From positions 1 through 64,000 of the forward strand of contig NZ_JBHUMY010000041.1 of NCBI RefSeq assembly GCF_042685365.1: a DNA stretch of 64,000 nucleotides, written 5' to 3'. The stretch comes from Paenibacillus_AP thailandensis (GTDB lineage Bacteria; Bacillota; Bacilli; Paenibacillales; Paenibacillaceae). The notes below the pieces were generated by a model that saw only the letters and a program-made list of their open reading frames with translations, did not search any database and was not told the origin of the DNA. Position 1 is the stretch's first letter. Every line of letters starts with the position of its first letter. The position numbers were made by a program, and so were the translations under genes. Shown here one piece after another: positions 51,270 through 60,446 of the stretch.

Positions 51270-52301
51270 ATGCCGAAAATGAAGGCGGTAGGGCTCGAAC
51301 GGTACTTGCCGATCGAGCATGAGGATAGCTTGATGGATTTGGTCCTGGAAAAGCCGGTGCCCGGAGGGCGCGACTTGCTCGTTCGCGTGAAGGCCGTATC
51401 GGTCAACCCGGTCGACGTGAAAGTGCGCGCGCCGAAGTCAAAGGAGCGCGTGGAATCGCCGCCACGGGTGTTGGGATGGGATGTCGCGGGTGTTGTCGAG
51501 GCCGTCGGTCAGGAATGTGCGCTGTTCAAGCCGGGCGACGAAGTGTATTATGCCGGCAGCCTATTCCGTCCAGGGGGCAACAGCGAATTCCATCTGGTGG
51601 ACGAACGAATCGCAGGCCGCAAGCCTAAGACGCTGGATTTCGCCGAAGCGGCCGCTCTTCCGCTGACTGCGATTACCGCGTGGGAAAGCCTGTTCGACCG
51701 ACTCGGAATTGCCAAGGAGCGGAGTTATAACGAAGGACGGACCTTACTCGTCATCGGATCGTCCGGCGGCGTTGGCTCGATCGCCACCCAGCTTGCCGCT
51801 GCAGCCGGTTTGATCGTTATCGGAACCGCATCCCGCGAGGAATCGGCTCGCTTCGCGCGCGAGCATGGTGCCGCGCATACGATTAACCACTTCGAACCGT
51901 TTGTGCCGCAGCTTCAAGCTATCGGTTTCGCGAGCGTCGATTTGATTCTTTGCCTAAACGATACGGCTCAACATTGGGACCAGATGGCGGAAGCCATCGC
52001 TCCCCAAGGCCGCATCTGCTCCATTGTCGAGACCGACGAACGGCTCGACTTGACGAAGCTGAAAAATAAAAGCGTCACATTCGCCTGGGAAACGATGTTC
52101 ACGCGGTCTACCTATCAAACGGCCGACATGATCGAACAGCACCGGCTGCTGAACGAAGTCGCGCGGCGGGTCGACGCCGGCGAGCTGCGCACAACGCTGA
52201 CGAAGCGGTTGTCGCCGATCAACGCGTCTACCTTGAAGCAAGCGCACGCCCTCGTCGAATCGGGACGAACGATTGGCAAGATCGTTGTGGAATTCTTCTG
52301 A
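51270..52301 (+). CDS. Zinc-type alcohol dehydrogenase-like oxidoreductase (343 aa)
   Basis: MDR superfamily quinone-reductase-like enzyme (YogA/ZADH class). GroES-like half with VKAVSVNPVDVKVRAP and GWDVAGVVEAVG; NADP-binding half with GRTLLVIGSSGGVGSIATQLAAAAG (about residue 150-172) and GTASREESARFAREHGAAHTIN. No structural or catalytic zinc Cys ligands are visible, as in quinone reductases. AAAGGGAGG lies nine bases before the ATG at 51270; ATG at 51261 abuts that site. Divergent partner of HxlR; probable role in detoxifying quinones or enals. Confidence 0.9.
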   Translation: MPKMKAVGLERYLPIEHEDSLMDLVLEKPVPGGRDLLVRVKAVSVNPVDVKVRAPKSKERVESPPRVLGWDVAGVVEAVGQECALFKPGDEVYYAGSLFRPGGNSEFHLVDERIAGRKPKTLDFAEAAALPLTAITAWESLFDRLGIAKERSYNEGRTLLVIGSSGGVGSIATQLAAAAGLIVIGTASREESARFAREHGAAHTINHFEPFVPQLQAIGFASVDLILCLNDTAQHWDQMAEAIAPQGRICSIVETDERLDLTKLKNKSVTFAWETMFTRSTYQTADMIEQHRLLNEVARRVDAGELRTTLTKRLSPINASTLKQAHALVESGRTIGKIVVEFF

Positions 52302-52677
52302 CTGACCGGTTCGCCAATTAGCCCGGCGTGGCTACGCGTATTTAGCGCATGCCGTCCAGCATTAGCCCCGCGACCACGGCAGCAGCGACACGCCGAGTCC
52401 GGGCGCAACGAAGCCGTCCACCGTTCATTGACCGCTTAGGCAAGGGCTACTCCTTGTCTATAATTTCACTTTGTTCGACAAGATACCACCTAGTATTCTT
52501 AGCGGAATGAAGTTGCGATAAAACCTAACCGGCATGACGAAATGGGATAACGTCGGCTTCCCGGGATCTAAAGACGGTTTAATTGAGAAGTATGACAGAC
52601 TGCTGTCATACTTCTTTTTTTATAATGACAACCGAGGAATAAAACAAATCCATGAAGTTTAAAAGGAGACGATAAGA
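52302..52677 (+). other. Intergenic region with terminator
   Basis: About 375 bp without a supportable gene. A hairpin GTATGACAG-ACTG-CTGTCATAC (52590-52611) followed by TTCTTTTTTT is a good intrinsic terminator for the oxidoreductase gene. The first 140 bp contain short frames on the minus strand that look like coding scar (VAPGLGVSLLPW) but cannot be assigned. Confidence 0.5.
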
Positions 52678-53193
52678 ATGACGAATCATCCGGCAGAAAT
52701 GTACAAATACCACACATGGGCGAACCAAACGATCCTGGGGAGAATCAAGGAGCTCCCGTCCTCTGTGCTAAGCCAAGAAGTGAACAGCTCGTTTCCCACT
52801 ATCGCCCATGCCCTTAGCCATATCTATGCGGTGGATAAGATGTGGTATCTGGTATTGACGGGCACCGGTATGAAAGAGGCGTTCCAAGCATGCATGCCGG
52901 TAAACGATAGCCGCCTGTATTCTGCGGATCAATACGCCGATATCTTTGCCCGGCTATCGGAGCAATACGGGGACTGGTTCCGAAGCCAAACGGATTTGGA
53001 GCAAACGATTCTGCTTGACAATCCGTTCGCCGGAATCCGCCAAACACGCTTATCTGAAATCGTACTGCATGTGGTCAATCACGGCACTTATCACAGGGGC
53101 AATATTTCTACAATGTTGCGTCAGCTCGGCCACGCATCGACCATGAACGACTATGCGCTTTTTTGGTATCAGGAACCTGTCAAATCCATTTAA
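52678..53193 (+). CDS. DinB-family protein (171 aa)
   Basis: DinB/YfiT four-helix-bundle protein. Metal-site His: His48 in ALSHIYAVDKMW and the pair in the end motif HVVNHGTYHRG, the usual three-His nickel/zinc triad. YHTWANQTIL at the N-terminus is typical. Possible roles in this family include thiol-dependent (bacillithiol) transferase chemistry; not determined here. AAAGGAG precedes the ATG. It converges on the XylF-like gene, with repeat locus C between. Confidence 0.88.
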   Translation: MTNHPAEMYKYHTWANQTILGRIKELPSSVLSQEVNSSFPTIAHALSHIYAVDKMWYLVLTGTGMKEAFQACMPVNDSRLYSADQYADIFARLSEQYGDWFRSQTDLEQTILLDNPFAGIRQTRLSEIVLHVVNHGTYHRGNISTMLRQLGHASTMNDYALFWYQEPVKSI

Positions 53194-53236
53194 TTTACAA
53201 CGCCGCAAGGTCAGGCAAGATGATCCGGGAACTCTT

Positions 53237-53404
53237 CCTGAACTACGGGGAGAGCGTCGTAAAGAAGCCGGAACCGCTCCTGAACTACAGGGAGAGCGTC
53301 GTAAAGAAGCCGGAACCGCTCCTAAACTACGGGGAGAGCGTCGTAAAGAAGCCGGAACCGCTCCTGAACTACGGGGAGAGTGTCGTAAAGAAGCCGGAAC
53401 CGCT
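53237..53404. repeat. Four exact-phase 42-bp tandem repeats (locus C), overlapping a gene end
   Basis: Four units of 42 bp (53237-53278, 53279-53320, 53321-53362, 53363-53404), nearly identical, with core CTGAACTACGGGGAGAGYG and tail CGTAAAGAAGCCGGAACCGC. They belong to the same family as loci A and B. The last unit supplies the final 11 codons and stop of the XylF-like gene on the minus strand. Period 42 keeps plus-strand frames open, so long ORFs here are artefacts. Confidence 0.92.
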
Positions 53405-54610
53405 CTTGTAGACGTCTTCCCGGGCGTGGAAGCCGTCGGCGATGACGGTATCGTCGATGTTCTCCTTGTCGACGGCTATTGGCGACAGAAGCACGGAAGG
53501 CACTTCGGTTTTCCCGTTATTGACTTTCCGGTCTGCATCGACGGTCTCGCCTTTAGCCAGCTTGACCGCCAGCTCCGCCGCCGTTTCCGCCAACCGCTTG
53601 ATCGGTTTGTACACCGTCATCGTTTGCGTCCCTTCAACGATCCGCTGGGCGCCGGCTAAATCCGCGTCCTGCCCCGCTACCGGAATACGGCCGGCCAATC
53701 CTTGCTCGGCAAGCGCCTGAACGACGCTTCCCGCGGTCGCGTCGTTTGCCGCGATGACGGCGTCGATCCGGTTGCCGTTGGACTTTAGCGCCTCGCGCAT
53801 ATTGGTTAAAGCGTTGGCCGGCCTCCAGTCTTTCGACCACTGGTCGTAAACGACCGTAATATCTCCCTTGTCGATAAGCGGCTGAAGAACATTAAACACG
53901 CCCTTCTTGAACATATGAGCGTTATTGTCCGTGTCCGCGCCGCCGATATAGACGTATTTGCCTTTCGGAACGAGCCGCGTTATCGCCTTTGCCTGCAATT
54001 CTCCGACCTCGACGTTGTCGAAGGAGACGTATAAATCGACGTCGGCGTTTTTGATCATGCGGTCGTATGAAACGACCTTGATGCCGGCTGCGTGGGCCTT
54101 CTGCACGATCGCCGCGGTCGCTTCGGCGTTATGGGGAACGACGACAAGCACGTCGACGCCTTCGCTGATCATCGTTTCCGCCTGCTCGATCTGCTTGGCG
54201 TCGTCGCCGTCCGCCACCATAATCCGTACCTGAGCCCCTAGCGCGAGCGCCGCTTCCTTGAACATATCCCGGTCCTTCATCCAGCGCTCCTCCTGAAACG
54301 TGTCCATGGAGAAGCCGACGATAATGGGGTTATCCGCGTCGGACGAAGCGGCTGCTTGCATGCCGTCGTCGTTGGATTCGCTTACGCCTTTGGCGGCACC
54401 TCCATCGAAGGAATCGCCTTCGCCCGTTCCGTTCAATGAGCCGGCTGTTAACCCGGAGGAGCGCTCAACCGCGTTGCCGGACATAGCTCCGGGAGGAACG
54501 GAACCCGCCCCCAGCAAGTTCCCGCTTCCTTCGCTAAAGCTGCAAGCGGAAACGACGCCCAAAAGCAAAACGAGAACTATCCATTGTATCGATGTAAAAC
54601 CGGCTTTCAC
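53369..54610 (-). CDS. XylF-like sugar-binding lipoprotein (413 aa), C-terminus encoded in a repeat
   Basis: Lipobox VSACSFSEG (Cys about 22), a Gly/Ser/Asn-rich linker to about residue 95, then a type I binding domain: IVGFSMDTFQEERWMKDRD, VLVVVPHNAEATAAIV, VSYDRMIKNADVDLYVSFDN, YIGGADTDNNAHMFKKGVFN, IAANDATAGSVVQAL, VAGQDADLAGAQ, TMTVYKPIKRLAE. These are xylose-binding XylF features. GTG at 54610 follows GGGGG at eight bases. The C-terminal SGSGFFTTLSP comes from repeat locus C. No ABC genes follow it; it lies behind the sensor operon, so it may share the MmsA/MmsB transporter. Confidence 0.9.
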   Translation of the reverse strand: MKAGFTSIQWIVLVLLLGVVSACSFSEGSGNLLGAGSVPPGAMSGNAVERSSGLTAGSLNGTGEGDSFDGGAAKGVSESNDDGMQAAASSDADNPIIVGFSMDTFQEERWMKDRDMFKEAALALGAQVRIMVADGDDAKQIEQAETMISEGVDVLVVVPHNAEATAAIVQKAHAAGIKVVSYDRMIKNADVDLYVSFDNVEVGELQAKAITRLVPKGKYVYIGGADTDNNAHMFKKGVFNVLQPLIDKGDITVVYDQWSKDWRPANALTNMREALKSNGNRIDAVIAANDATAGSVVQALAEQGLAGRIPVAGQDADLAGAQRIVEGTQTMTVYKPIKRLAETAAELAVKLAKGETVDADRKVNNGKTEVPSVLLSPIAVDKENIDDTVIADGFHAREDVYKSGSGFFTTLSP

Positions 54611-54725
54611 AGGGCTTGCCCCCTTATTGATCAACGTAGGCATAAGCGTTCGCTTATACCGCGCATACGGCCTTCCATACGGTCTTCCATATGGCCTTCG
54701 GCTTGAACGCCAGCCAGTAAAGAAC

Positions 54726-56264
54726 TTAGCGGCCCAGCAGCGCTTTGCGGTATTCCGTGGGCGAAACGCCGCATGTTTTTTTAAATACTTTGCTGAAATA
54801 ATTCGGATCGTGGTATCCGATCCCGTAGGCGATTTCCTTCAAACTGAGCTGCGGGTCGGCCATCAGCTTCTTCGCCTTGTCGATGCGGCATTCGGTCAAA
54901 AAATCGATATAATTGACGCCGAGCTGCTCCTTAAACAGCTTGCTGATGTAGAACGGGCTTAAATCAAAGGCGGCGCCGATCGACTCCAGCGTCATATCCT
55001 TGTGGGAATGCTCCAAAATATATTGTTTAATCCGTTGAATCGCGCCCGGCTCGTGGCGGGCTTGGTGCTCCTTATGCTGCCGGGCGATGCGGTCGAGAAG
55101 CTGTCCCGATTCGGCGCGAAGCTGACGGTAATCGCGCGCCTGAAACGAAAACACAGGGGTACTTGTCTCGATGCCCATCTCCTCCATTACGCGCGCGACG
55201 ATCCAAAGCTGCTCGAGCGCCCGCTGCTGCGCCTGCAGCAGGTCCGTCCCTTCCGATTCATCATGCTGGAGAAGCTCCATCATATCCGCCCGCACCTGCT
55301 CCCATTGCCCGAGCCGGATCCGGTCCAGAAACCGCTTCTCCCGCTGCTTGGCAAGCGCCCCTCCTTGCCGGGCGCCGGGCACGGGCGTATCGGCATAGAA
55401 ACGGTACTTGACCGGCAGTGTCGGATCCATCGAAGCGATAAGCGCCTCCTGGTACGATTGCCGGATGCCGTCAAGCGAAGCGCATTCGTTCCCGATGCCG
55501 ACGAACCAGCCCGGCAGCGCTCCCGGTCTTGCCGCGGCAACGATTCCGCCGGCCAAGGCCGCCGCCTGGGAACGGAACGAACGGCCCGTCTCCCGGAATA
55601 CGATGATCGGAAGCTGCCGCCCGTATAATGCGCCGACCCAGCCGGTTCCCGCCTGCCTCACTTTGTCCTTCACCGCCGAATAGCTGCTCTCCGCTCCATG
55701 CGGCAGCAGCACGACCATAACGAACATCCCGCTCGCCGGACGGATGCCGAGCAATCCGATCAGCTCGTCCAGATGCACTTCATGCACATGATCGAACAGC
55801 AGCTGCGTCACGACATCGGTTTCCACAAGCGGCAGCGCCTTCTGCAGCGTATCCAGCTGCCTTCTGCTCGTCTCCGCCGATTGCCGCTCTTCCTCGATCT
55901 GCCGCAGCACCCGGCCGACCGTCGCCGTAATTTCGCCGGCCTTGCTAGGCTTCAGCACATAGTCTCTCACGCCAAGCTTGATCGCTTTGCGCGCATAGTC
56001 GAACGTATCGTAGGCCGTCACCATGATGAACTTGATTCCGGGATACTTGGCGCCAATCCGTTCGACCGCCTCCAGTCCGCTCATGCCCGGCATCTTGATA
56101 TCCATTAATATAAGATCGGGCTCGAACTCCGCGGCCATCTCGACGGCGATCCGTCCGTTTTTCGCCTCGGCGATGTTCAAGCCGGGAAATCCTTTCCGCA
56201 GCATCGCGTGCAGCCCTTCCCGCTCCACCTGCTCGTCATCCACGATCAGAACTTTTATCGTCAT
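54726..56264 (-). CDS. YesN-type response regulator, REC and AraC domains (512 aa)
   Basis: Receiver domain with phospho-acceptor Asp55 (LILMDIKMPG) and conserved Asp9-Asp10 and Lys105 (YVLKPSKAGE), a long middle region (about 130-400) and C-terminal AraC double HTH (about 410-510) with CRIDKAKKLMADPQLSLKEIAY and GYHDPNYFSKVFKKTCGVSPTEYR. AAGGAG precedes the ATG. It overlaps the end of the kinase gene by 29 bp. The cognate kinase and anchored binding protein are upstream; targets are probably the neighbouring sugar-uptake genes. Confidence 0.93.
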   Translation of the reverse strand: MTIKVLIVDDEQVEREGLHAMLRKGFPGLNIAEAKNGRIAVEMAAEFEPDLILMDIKMPGMSGLEAVERIGAKYPGIKFIMVTAYDTFDYARKAIKLGVRDYVLKPSKAGEITATVGRVLRQIEEERQSAETSRRQLDTLQKALPLVETDVVTQLLFDHVHEVHLDELIGLLGIRPASGMFVMVVLLPHGAESSYSAVKDKVRQAGTGWVGALYGRQLPIIVFRETGRSFRSQAAALAGGIVAAARPGALPGWFVGIGNECASLDGIRQSYQEALIASMDPTLPVKYRFYADTPVPGARQGGALAKQREKRFLDRIRLGQWEQVRADMMELLQHDESEGTDLLQAQQRALEQLWIVARVMEEMGIETSTPVFSFQARDYRQLRAESGQLLDRIARQHKEHQARHEPGAIQRIKQYILEHSHKDMTLESIGAAFDLSPFYISKLFKEQLGVNYIDFLTECRIDKAKKLMADPQLSLKEIAYGIGYHDPNYFSKVFKKTCGVSPTEYRKALLGR

Positions 56265-57708
56265 CGCATTCCAGTCTCCTTGCCGCCGGTATTTGCATTA
56301 CGACTTTCGTGCCGCGCACCGCGCCGCCGCTTTCGATGCCGATTACGTCGTCGCGGCCGTAAAAGAGCCGAAGCCGCCGCACCACGTTGCCGAGGCCGAT
56401 CCCGGTCGAATGGCCTTCCGCCGCAACGGGCGCCTCCTCCAAAATTTGTTTGATTCTCGATTCCTCCATGCCCGGTCCGTCGTCTTCGATTTCCACCGTC
56501 ACCCGATCGTCGCCGGCAATAATGCGGAACCATATCGTTCCGCCGTCTTCCATCGGCTCGACCGCGTGAATGACGGCATTCTCGACAATCGGCTGCAGCG
56601 TCAGCCCCGGTATCTGCACATGCAAACAAGCTTCGTCGATGTCGGCATAAAAGCTCAAGCGCTCGGTAAACCGCGTTTTCTGGATTTCGATGTATTGGCG
56701 AAGCACATTTGCCTCCTCGTAAAGCGTAACCGGGCGGTTCAGCCGCTTGAGGTTGTAGCGGAGCAGCGACGCGACGTTCACCAGCAGGTCGCTCGTCTCT
56801 TCGGCTCCTTCCAGATAAGCCTTCTTGGACAAGGTGTCCAGCGTATTAAACAGAAAATGCGGATTAATTTGGCTTTGCAGACTGCGGAGCTGGCTTTCCT
56901 GCAGCAGCAGCTTGTTCCGCTGAAGCTCGTGCTCGAGCTGCGCCTTTTGCTGAATTTCCGAGATCAGGTTGTTGATGTTGATGCGCATCCGATCGAACAT
57001 TTTGGCCAGGAACGAAATTTCGTCATTGGACTCGACCTCGATTTGCAGATCGAACCGGCCCCGCGACAGCTCCTTGGCCGCCTTCGTCAGCTTAAGCACC
57101 GGCCGCGTAATGCTGAGCGAGAACCAGTACGTGAACAAAAGCAGCAGAAACGTCATGAGCAGGAGCAGCCATATGCCCAGCTTCTTCAGCTCCTTGGACT
57201 GCTCGATGATGCCGCGGTAAAACCGGTCGTACGTTTTCAGCTCCGAATCGAGCAAAGAAAGCGTCATTTCGGAAATGTACTTGGAGATGCGGGTTGCCTC
57301 GGTGAACGCTTTCGTGGAATCCTCCGTTTCCTTCTCCGATCGAAACATGAGCGACCGGTCCGTCGTCTCGATGAGGCTGTCGATCAGATTCATATAATTG
57401 GCAAGCGCAAAGCTGTTCTCCCCGTTTCTCAGCGCCATCACCTCGGCTTTCGCCTTGCGGACGTTTTCCTTGCTTGCGTCGATTTGCGCCAGATTGTGCA
57501 AGGTGGGCGAAAGCAAATAATTGTTTAAAGCCGCAACCGTCTGCTGGCTGGCGGTCGTCACTTCGTTCATCGCCAAATAGCGCTGAAGAATAGCGTTGTA
57601 TTGATCATGGGTTTTTTGGTTGTAGTACGTCAGCGCGATCCAAATCACCGCCATAAAAAACAGCACGACCGCGGCGAGCGCCATTATTTTTTTCTGAATG
57701 CCGATCAT
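56236..57708 (-). CDS. YesM-type sensor histidine kinase (490 aa)
   Basis: Two membrane segments (about 8-28 and 178-197) flank an extracellular helical sensor; HAMP about 198-252; His-kinase domain with phospho-acceptor His284 in QSQINPHFLFNTLDTL; ATPase N-box QPIVENAVIHAVEP and G-boxes DDGPGMEESR and STGIGLGNVVRRL. Overlaps the sensor binding protein stop by ATGA and the regulator start. Probably reads ligand-bound state of the anchored binding protein at 57705-58679 through its extracellular region. Confidence 0.93.
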   Translation of the reverse strand: MIGIQKKIMALAAVVLFFMAVIWIALTYYNQKTHDQYNAILQRYLAMNEVTTASQQTVAALNNYLLSPTLHNLAQIDASKENVRKAKAEVMALRNGENSFALANYMNLIDSLIETTDRSLMFRSEKETEDSTKAFTEATRISKYISEMTLSLLDSELKTYDRFYRGIIEQSKELKKLGIWLLLLMTFLLLLFTYWFSLSITRPVLKLTKAAKELSRGRFDLQIEVESNDEISFLAKMFDRMRININNLISEIQQKAQLEHELQRNKLLLQESQLRSLQSQINPHFLFNTLDTLSKKAYLEGAEETSDLLVNVASLLRYNLKRLNRPVTLYEEANVLRQYIEIQKTRFTERLSFYADIDEACLHVQIPGLTLQPIVENAVIHAVEPMEDGGTIWFRIIAGDDRVTVEIEDDGPGMEESRIKQILEEAPVAAEGHSTGIGLGNVVRRLRLFYGRDDVIGIESGGAVRGTKVVMQIPAARRLECDDDKSSDRG

Positions 57709-58679
57709 GGCGTCTCCCCCGACCGCAGCATCCGCACCGGGGTCAAATATCCGTCCGTATCAAGCGGCACCGTCTCGCCCCGGAGCCATTGCATTGTGAG
57801 CCGAACGCTCAGACGGCCCATCTCCTCGGGAGCCTGTCCGATCATCCCGTCCAGCTTGCCTTCTTCAAGCAGCGCCTCCGCGTCGGGACTGTCGTCGAAC
57901 GAGTAAATATAATACGGCTCCACCCTGGAGCGGCTGCCGATCTCATGAATCATCGCCCCGGCGATGCTTGCGTTCACCGCTATGAACGCTTGCACGTCGG
58001 GCAGCCGGTTCATCAGATCCCGCGTGGCGGCGATTACGCGTTCCCTTGCTTCGGGCGTTCCCGCGTATACCGTCCGGATGCCGGGATAGTTTTTCAGAAA
58101 CGCCGTTATGCCTTCGAGCCGCTGCTGCTGGTAATATTCCCGGCTGCTTTCCCCGAGCACGATCACTTTACCCGCCGTCCCCATGTCCTGCACCAGCTGC
58201 TCGGCGATCATCTGTCCGGCTTTGAACTGGTCGGAACCGACGTACGTTCGGCGCGAGCTTTCCTCCATCGGCACGTCGCTCGCTACCGTAATGACCGGAA
58301 TGCCGTAAAAAGCCGCCTTCACCTTCGTCAATTGCTTAAATTCGTCCGTATCGAGCCCTTGCACGATAATGCCGTCCACCTTGGAGTCGATTGCGATTTC
58401 GAGCTTCTTCAAAAAATCCTCCCGATTGTTGCCGTAGCTGCCCCATACTTCAATCGCCGCCCCGCTTCTCCTCGCCTCCTCGGCCGCGCCGCTTGCGACT
58501 TTCACCCAGAAGGGCGTCTCCAAATCCTGCGTAATGAGCACGAGGCGATATTGCGCCGCACGCTCCGGCGCCTCCGGCGGCAGCCAATCGGCGCGAAACA
58601 CCTTATAAGTGGATTGGAACGTGAAATAAAACAGAACGAAACCAATGGCTCCAAGCGCAATAAAAACCGTTTTTCGCAA
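57705..58679 (-). CDS. Membrane-anchored sugar-binding sensor protein (324 aa), TTG start
   Basis: N-terminal hydrophobic anchor (VFIALGAIGFVLFYFTF, no lipobox Cys) then a type I binding domain: YRLVLITQDLETPFWVKVASGA, VDGIIVQGLDTDEF, IPVITVASDVPMEESSRRTYVGSDQFKAGQM, KVIVLGESSREYYQQQRLEGI, AFIAVNASIAGAM, IYSFDDSPDAEALLEEGKLD. TTG at 58679 has GGAGAG eight bases upstream; upstream in-frame ATGs lack a site. Its stop overlaps the kinase start, so it is the first gene of a three-gene sensor operon. It likely presents the sugar to the kinase rather than feeding a transporter. Confidence 0.87.
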   Translation of the reverse strand: MRKTVFIALGAIGFVLFYFTFQSTYKVFRADWLPPEAPERAAQYRLVLITQDLETPFWVKVASGAAEEARRSGAAIEVWGSYGNNREDFLKKLEIAIDSKVDGIIVQGLDTDEFKQLTKVKAAFYGIPVITVASDVPMEESSRRTYVGSDQFKAGQMIAEQLVQDMGTAGKVIVLGESSREYYQQQRLEGITAFLKNYPGIRTVYAGTPEARERVIAATRDLMNRLPDVQAFIAVNASIAGAMIHEIGSRSRVEPYYIYSFDDSPDAEALLEEGKLDGMIGQAPEEMGRLSVRLTMQWLRGETVPLDTDGYLTPVRMLRSGETP

Positions 58680-58813
58680 ATGAACGCTCTCCGTTTCCCG
58701 TAAGCTTCCGCCCGAAGGCCGATTGATGATTTCACATCCAAGAATGCGTTTCCATAAAAGCATTCTACATGGTTTGCCGGTTTCCTTTATGCCGTTTGAT
58801 GCCGCTCCTGGCG

Positions 58814-58855
58814 AAAAAAAAGAAACGGCTCGCCCGCGGCAGGACGAACCGTTTC
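58814..58855 (-). terminator. Terminator of the symporter operon
   Basis: GAAACGG (58822-58828) pairs with CCGTTTC (58849-58855) with inner CTCGCC/GGACGA pairing; the minus strand continues into TCTTTTTTTT. Confidence 0.8.
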
Positions 58856-58889
58856 GTATTGCAAGCGACGGCAACCCGGAGTAAAAGGC

Positions 58890-60440
58890 TCAGGAGGAAA
58901 ACCTCCCGTCCGGCCGGCTTGCCTTGGCGGGCGCCAAATGGGCGTCCGCCACCGTCCGCTCGAAGCGCTGCCGCTCTTGGGCCCGCTGCGGAAACAGCCA
59001 CGTTCCGATCAGGCCGCCGACGAAGCCAAGCGGGATCGACACAATTCCGGGGTATTTAAGCGGGAAAAGAGCCTCGGCTTTAATCCAGCCGCCCGACGGA
59101 TCCATTACGTTAGGTCCAGCGGCAATAAGCAGCAGCGAGGATAGGAGGCCTGCTGCAATTCCGGTCACGGCCCCTGCGACGGTAAAGCGCCGCCAGAACA
59201 ACGTGAACAGCAGCACCGGCAAGTTGGCGGAAGCCGCCACGGCGAAGGCGAACGAAACGAGAAAAGCGACGTTCAGCCTCTGCGCGCCAAGCGCCAGCGC
59301 GATCGAGACCGCGCCTACGGCGATGGCCGACAGCTTGGCCACTTTCATCTGCTGGGCTTCGGCCGCTTGCCCGCGCCGGAAAATGCTGCTGTACACGTCA
59401 TGCGCAAACGCCGAGGAGGCGGTCAGCACAAGTCCCGAGATGACCGCCAGTATCGTCGCGAACGCGACGGCCGACACGAACGCCATCAGAAACTCCCCGC
59501 CGAGCGCCTCGGCAAGAAGCGGCACGGCGAGATCGACGCGGCCGTCCAGATTCGGCCAATCGACGAAAGCCGCCGCCCCGAAGCCGAGGAAGACGGTGAG
59601 CGCGTAGAAAACGCCGATTACGCCAATCGCCGTTGAAACGGAGGTGCGGACCGATAAAGGATCCCTGACCGTATAAAAACGGGCGATAATATGCGGCAGG
59701 CCGGCCGTACCGAGCACAAGCGCCATATTAAACGACAGCGTGTCGAGCGGATGGCCGAACATGTTGCCCGGCTCCAGAAACCGCTCCCCCAGCGGCGTTG
59801 CCAGCTTCATGTGGGCGAACAGCGCCGGGATGTCCCAGCGGAACCTTGCCAATACGATCAAACTCACCATAAACGTGCAGCCGACCAGCAATATGGTCTT
59901 CACGATTTGAACCCAAGACGTCGCAAGCATGCCTCCGAACGTAACGTAAACCGTCATCAGAATGCCGACGAGAACGATCGCCGCCGACAAATTCAGCCCG
60001 AACAGCAAATGGATGAGCCAGCCGGCGCCCACCAGCTGCGCGATCATGTAGACGATCGTAATGAGCAAATTGTTGACGGCGAGCAGCCCGCGCAGCCGGA
60101 TGTCCGCGAAACGGGCCGCTATCGCGTCCGCCATCGTATATTTTCCGAGATGATGCAGCGGTTCGGCGATGACGTACAGCACAAGCACGTACGAGGCAAA
60201 AAATCCGATCGAATAATAAAAACCGTCATAGCCGTAAACGGCAATCGATCCGGCAATGCCAAGGAAAGAAGCGGCGCTCATGTAGTCGCCGGAGATGGCT
60301 AGCCCGTTCTGCAAGCCGGTCAGCCGGCCCGCGGCGGCGTAGAAATCGTTCGTGTTCGTCGTCCGCCGCGCGGCATAATACGTAATCATAAGCGTCCCCG
60401 CGATGACGGCAAGGAAAAAGACCAATCCGAACAAGTTCAC
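58890..60440 (-). CDS. Sodium/solute symporter (SSS family), ActP-like paralog 2 (516 aa), GTG start
   Basis: About 13 membrane segments. SSS/ActP motifs: NDFYAAAGRLTGLQNGLAISGDYMSAASFLGIAG, GYDGFYYSIGF, PLHHLGKYTMADAIAARF, MVLGTAGLPHIIARFYTVRD-like segment and ALGGEFLMAFVSAVAFATILAVISGL. Very similar in order and length to the preceding gene, so a tandem duplicate. GTG at 60440 has only a weak upstream site (GGAGC), six bases after the first symporter stop; translation may be coupled. Probably acetate, pyruvate or a related monocarboxylate. Confidence 0.88.
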   Translation of the reverse strand: MNLFGLVFFLAVIAGTLMITYYAARRTTNTNDFYAAAGRLTGLQNGLAISGDYMSAASFLGIAGSIAVYGYDGFYYSIGFFASYVLVLYVIAEPLHHLGKYTMADAIAARFADIRLRGLLAVNNLLITIVYMIAQLVGAGWLIHLLFGLNLSAAIVLVGILMTVYVTFGGMLATSWVQIVKTILLVGCTFMVSLIVLARFRWDIPALFAHMKLATPLGERFLEPGNMFGHPLDTLSFNMALVLGTAGLPHIIARFYTVRDPLSVRTSVSTAIGVIGVFYALTVFLGFGAAAFVDWPNLDGRVDLAVPLLAEALGGEFLMAFVSAVAFATILAVISGLVLTASSAFAHDVYSSIFRRGQAAEAQQMKVAKLSAIAVGAVSIALALGAQRLNVAFLVSFAFAVAASANLPVLLFTLFWRRFTVAGAVTGIAAGLLSSLLLIAAGPNVMDPSGGWIKAEALFPLKYPGIVSIPLGFVGGLIGTWLFPQRAQERQRFERTVADAHLAPAKASRPDGRFSS

Positions 60441-60446
60441 CCTTGT

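Noticed and set aside
52302..52440. Remnant of a LysR-type or MFS gene on the minus strand (VAPGLGVSLLP)
   Set aside because: Only about a dozen suggestive residues, with no continuation in any frame.
53153..53659. Plus-strand frames with repeated NYGESVVKKPEPLL or ELRGERRKEAGTAP peptides
   Set aside because: Produced by the 42-bp repeat, whose length is a multiple of three; no start signal, and part of the frame overlaps a real gene on the other strand.
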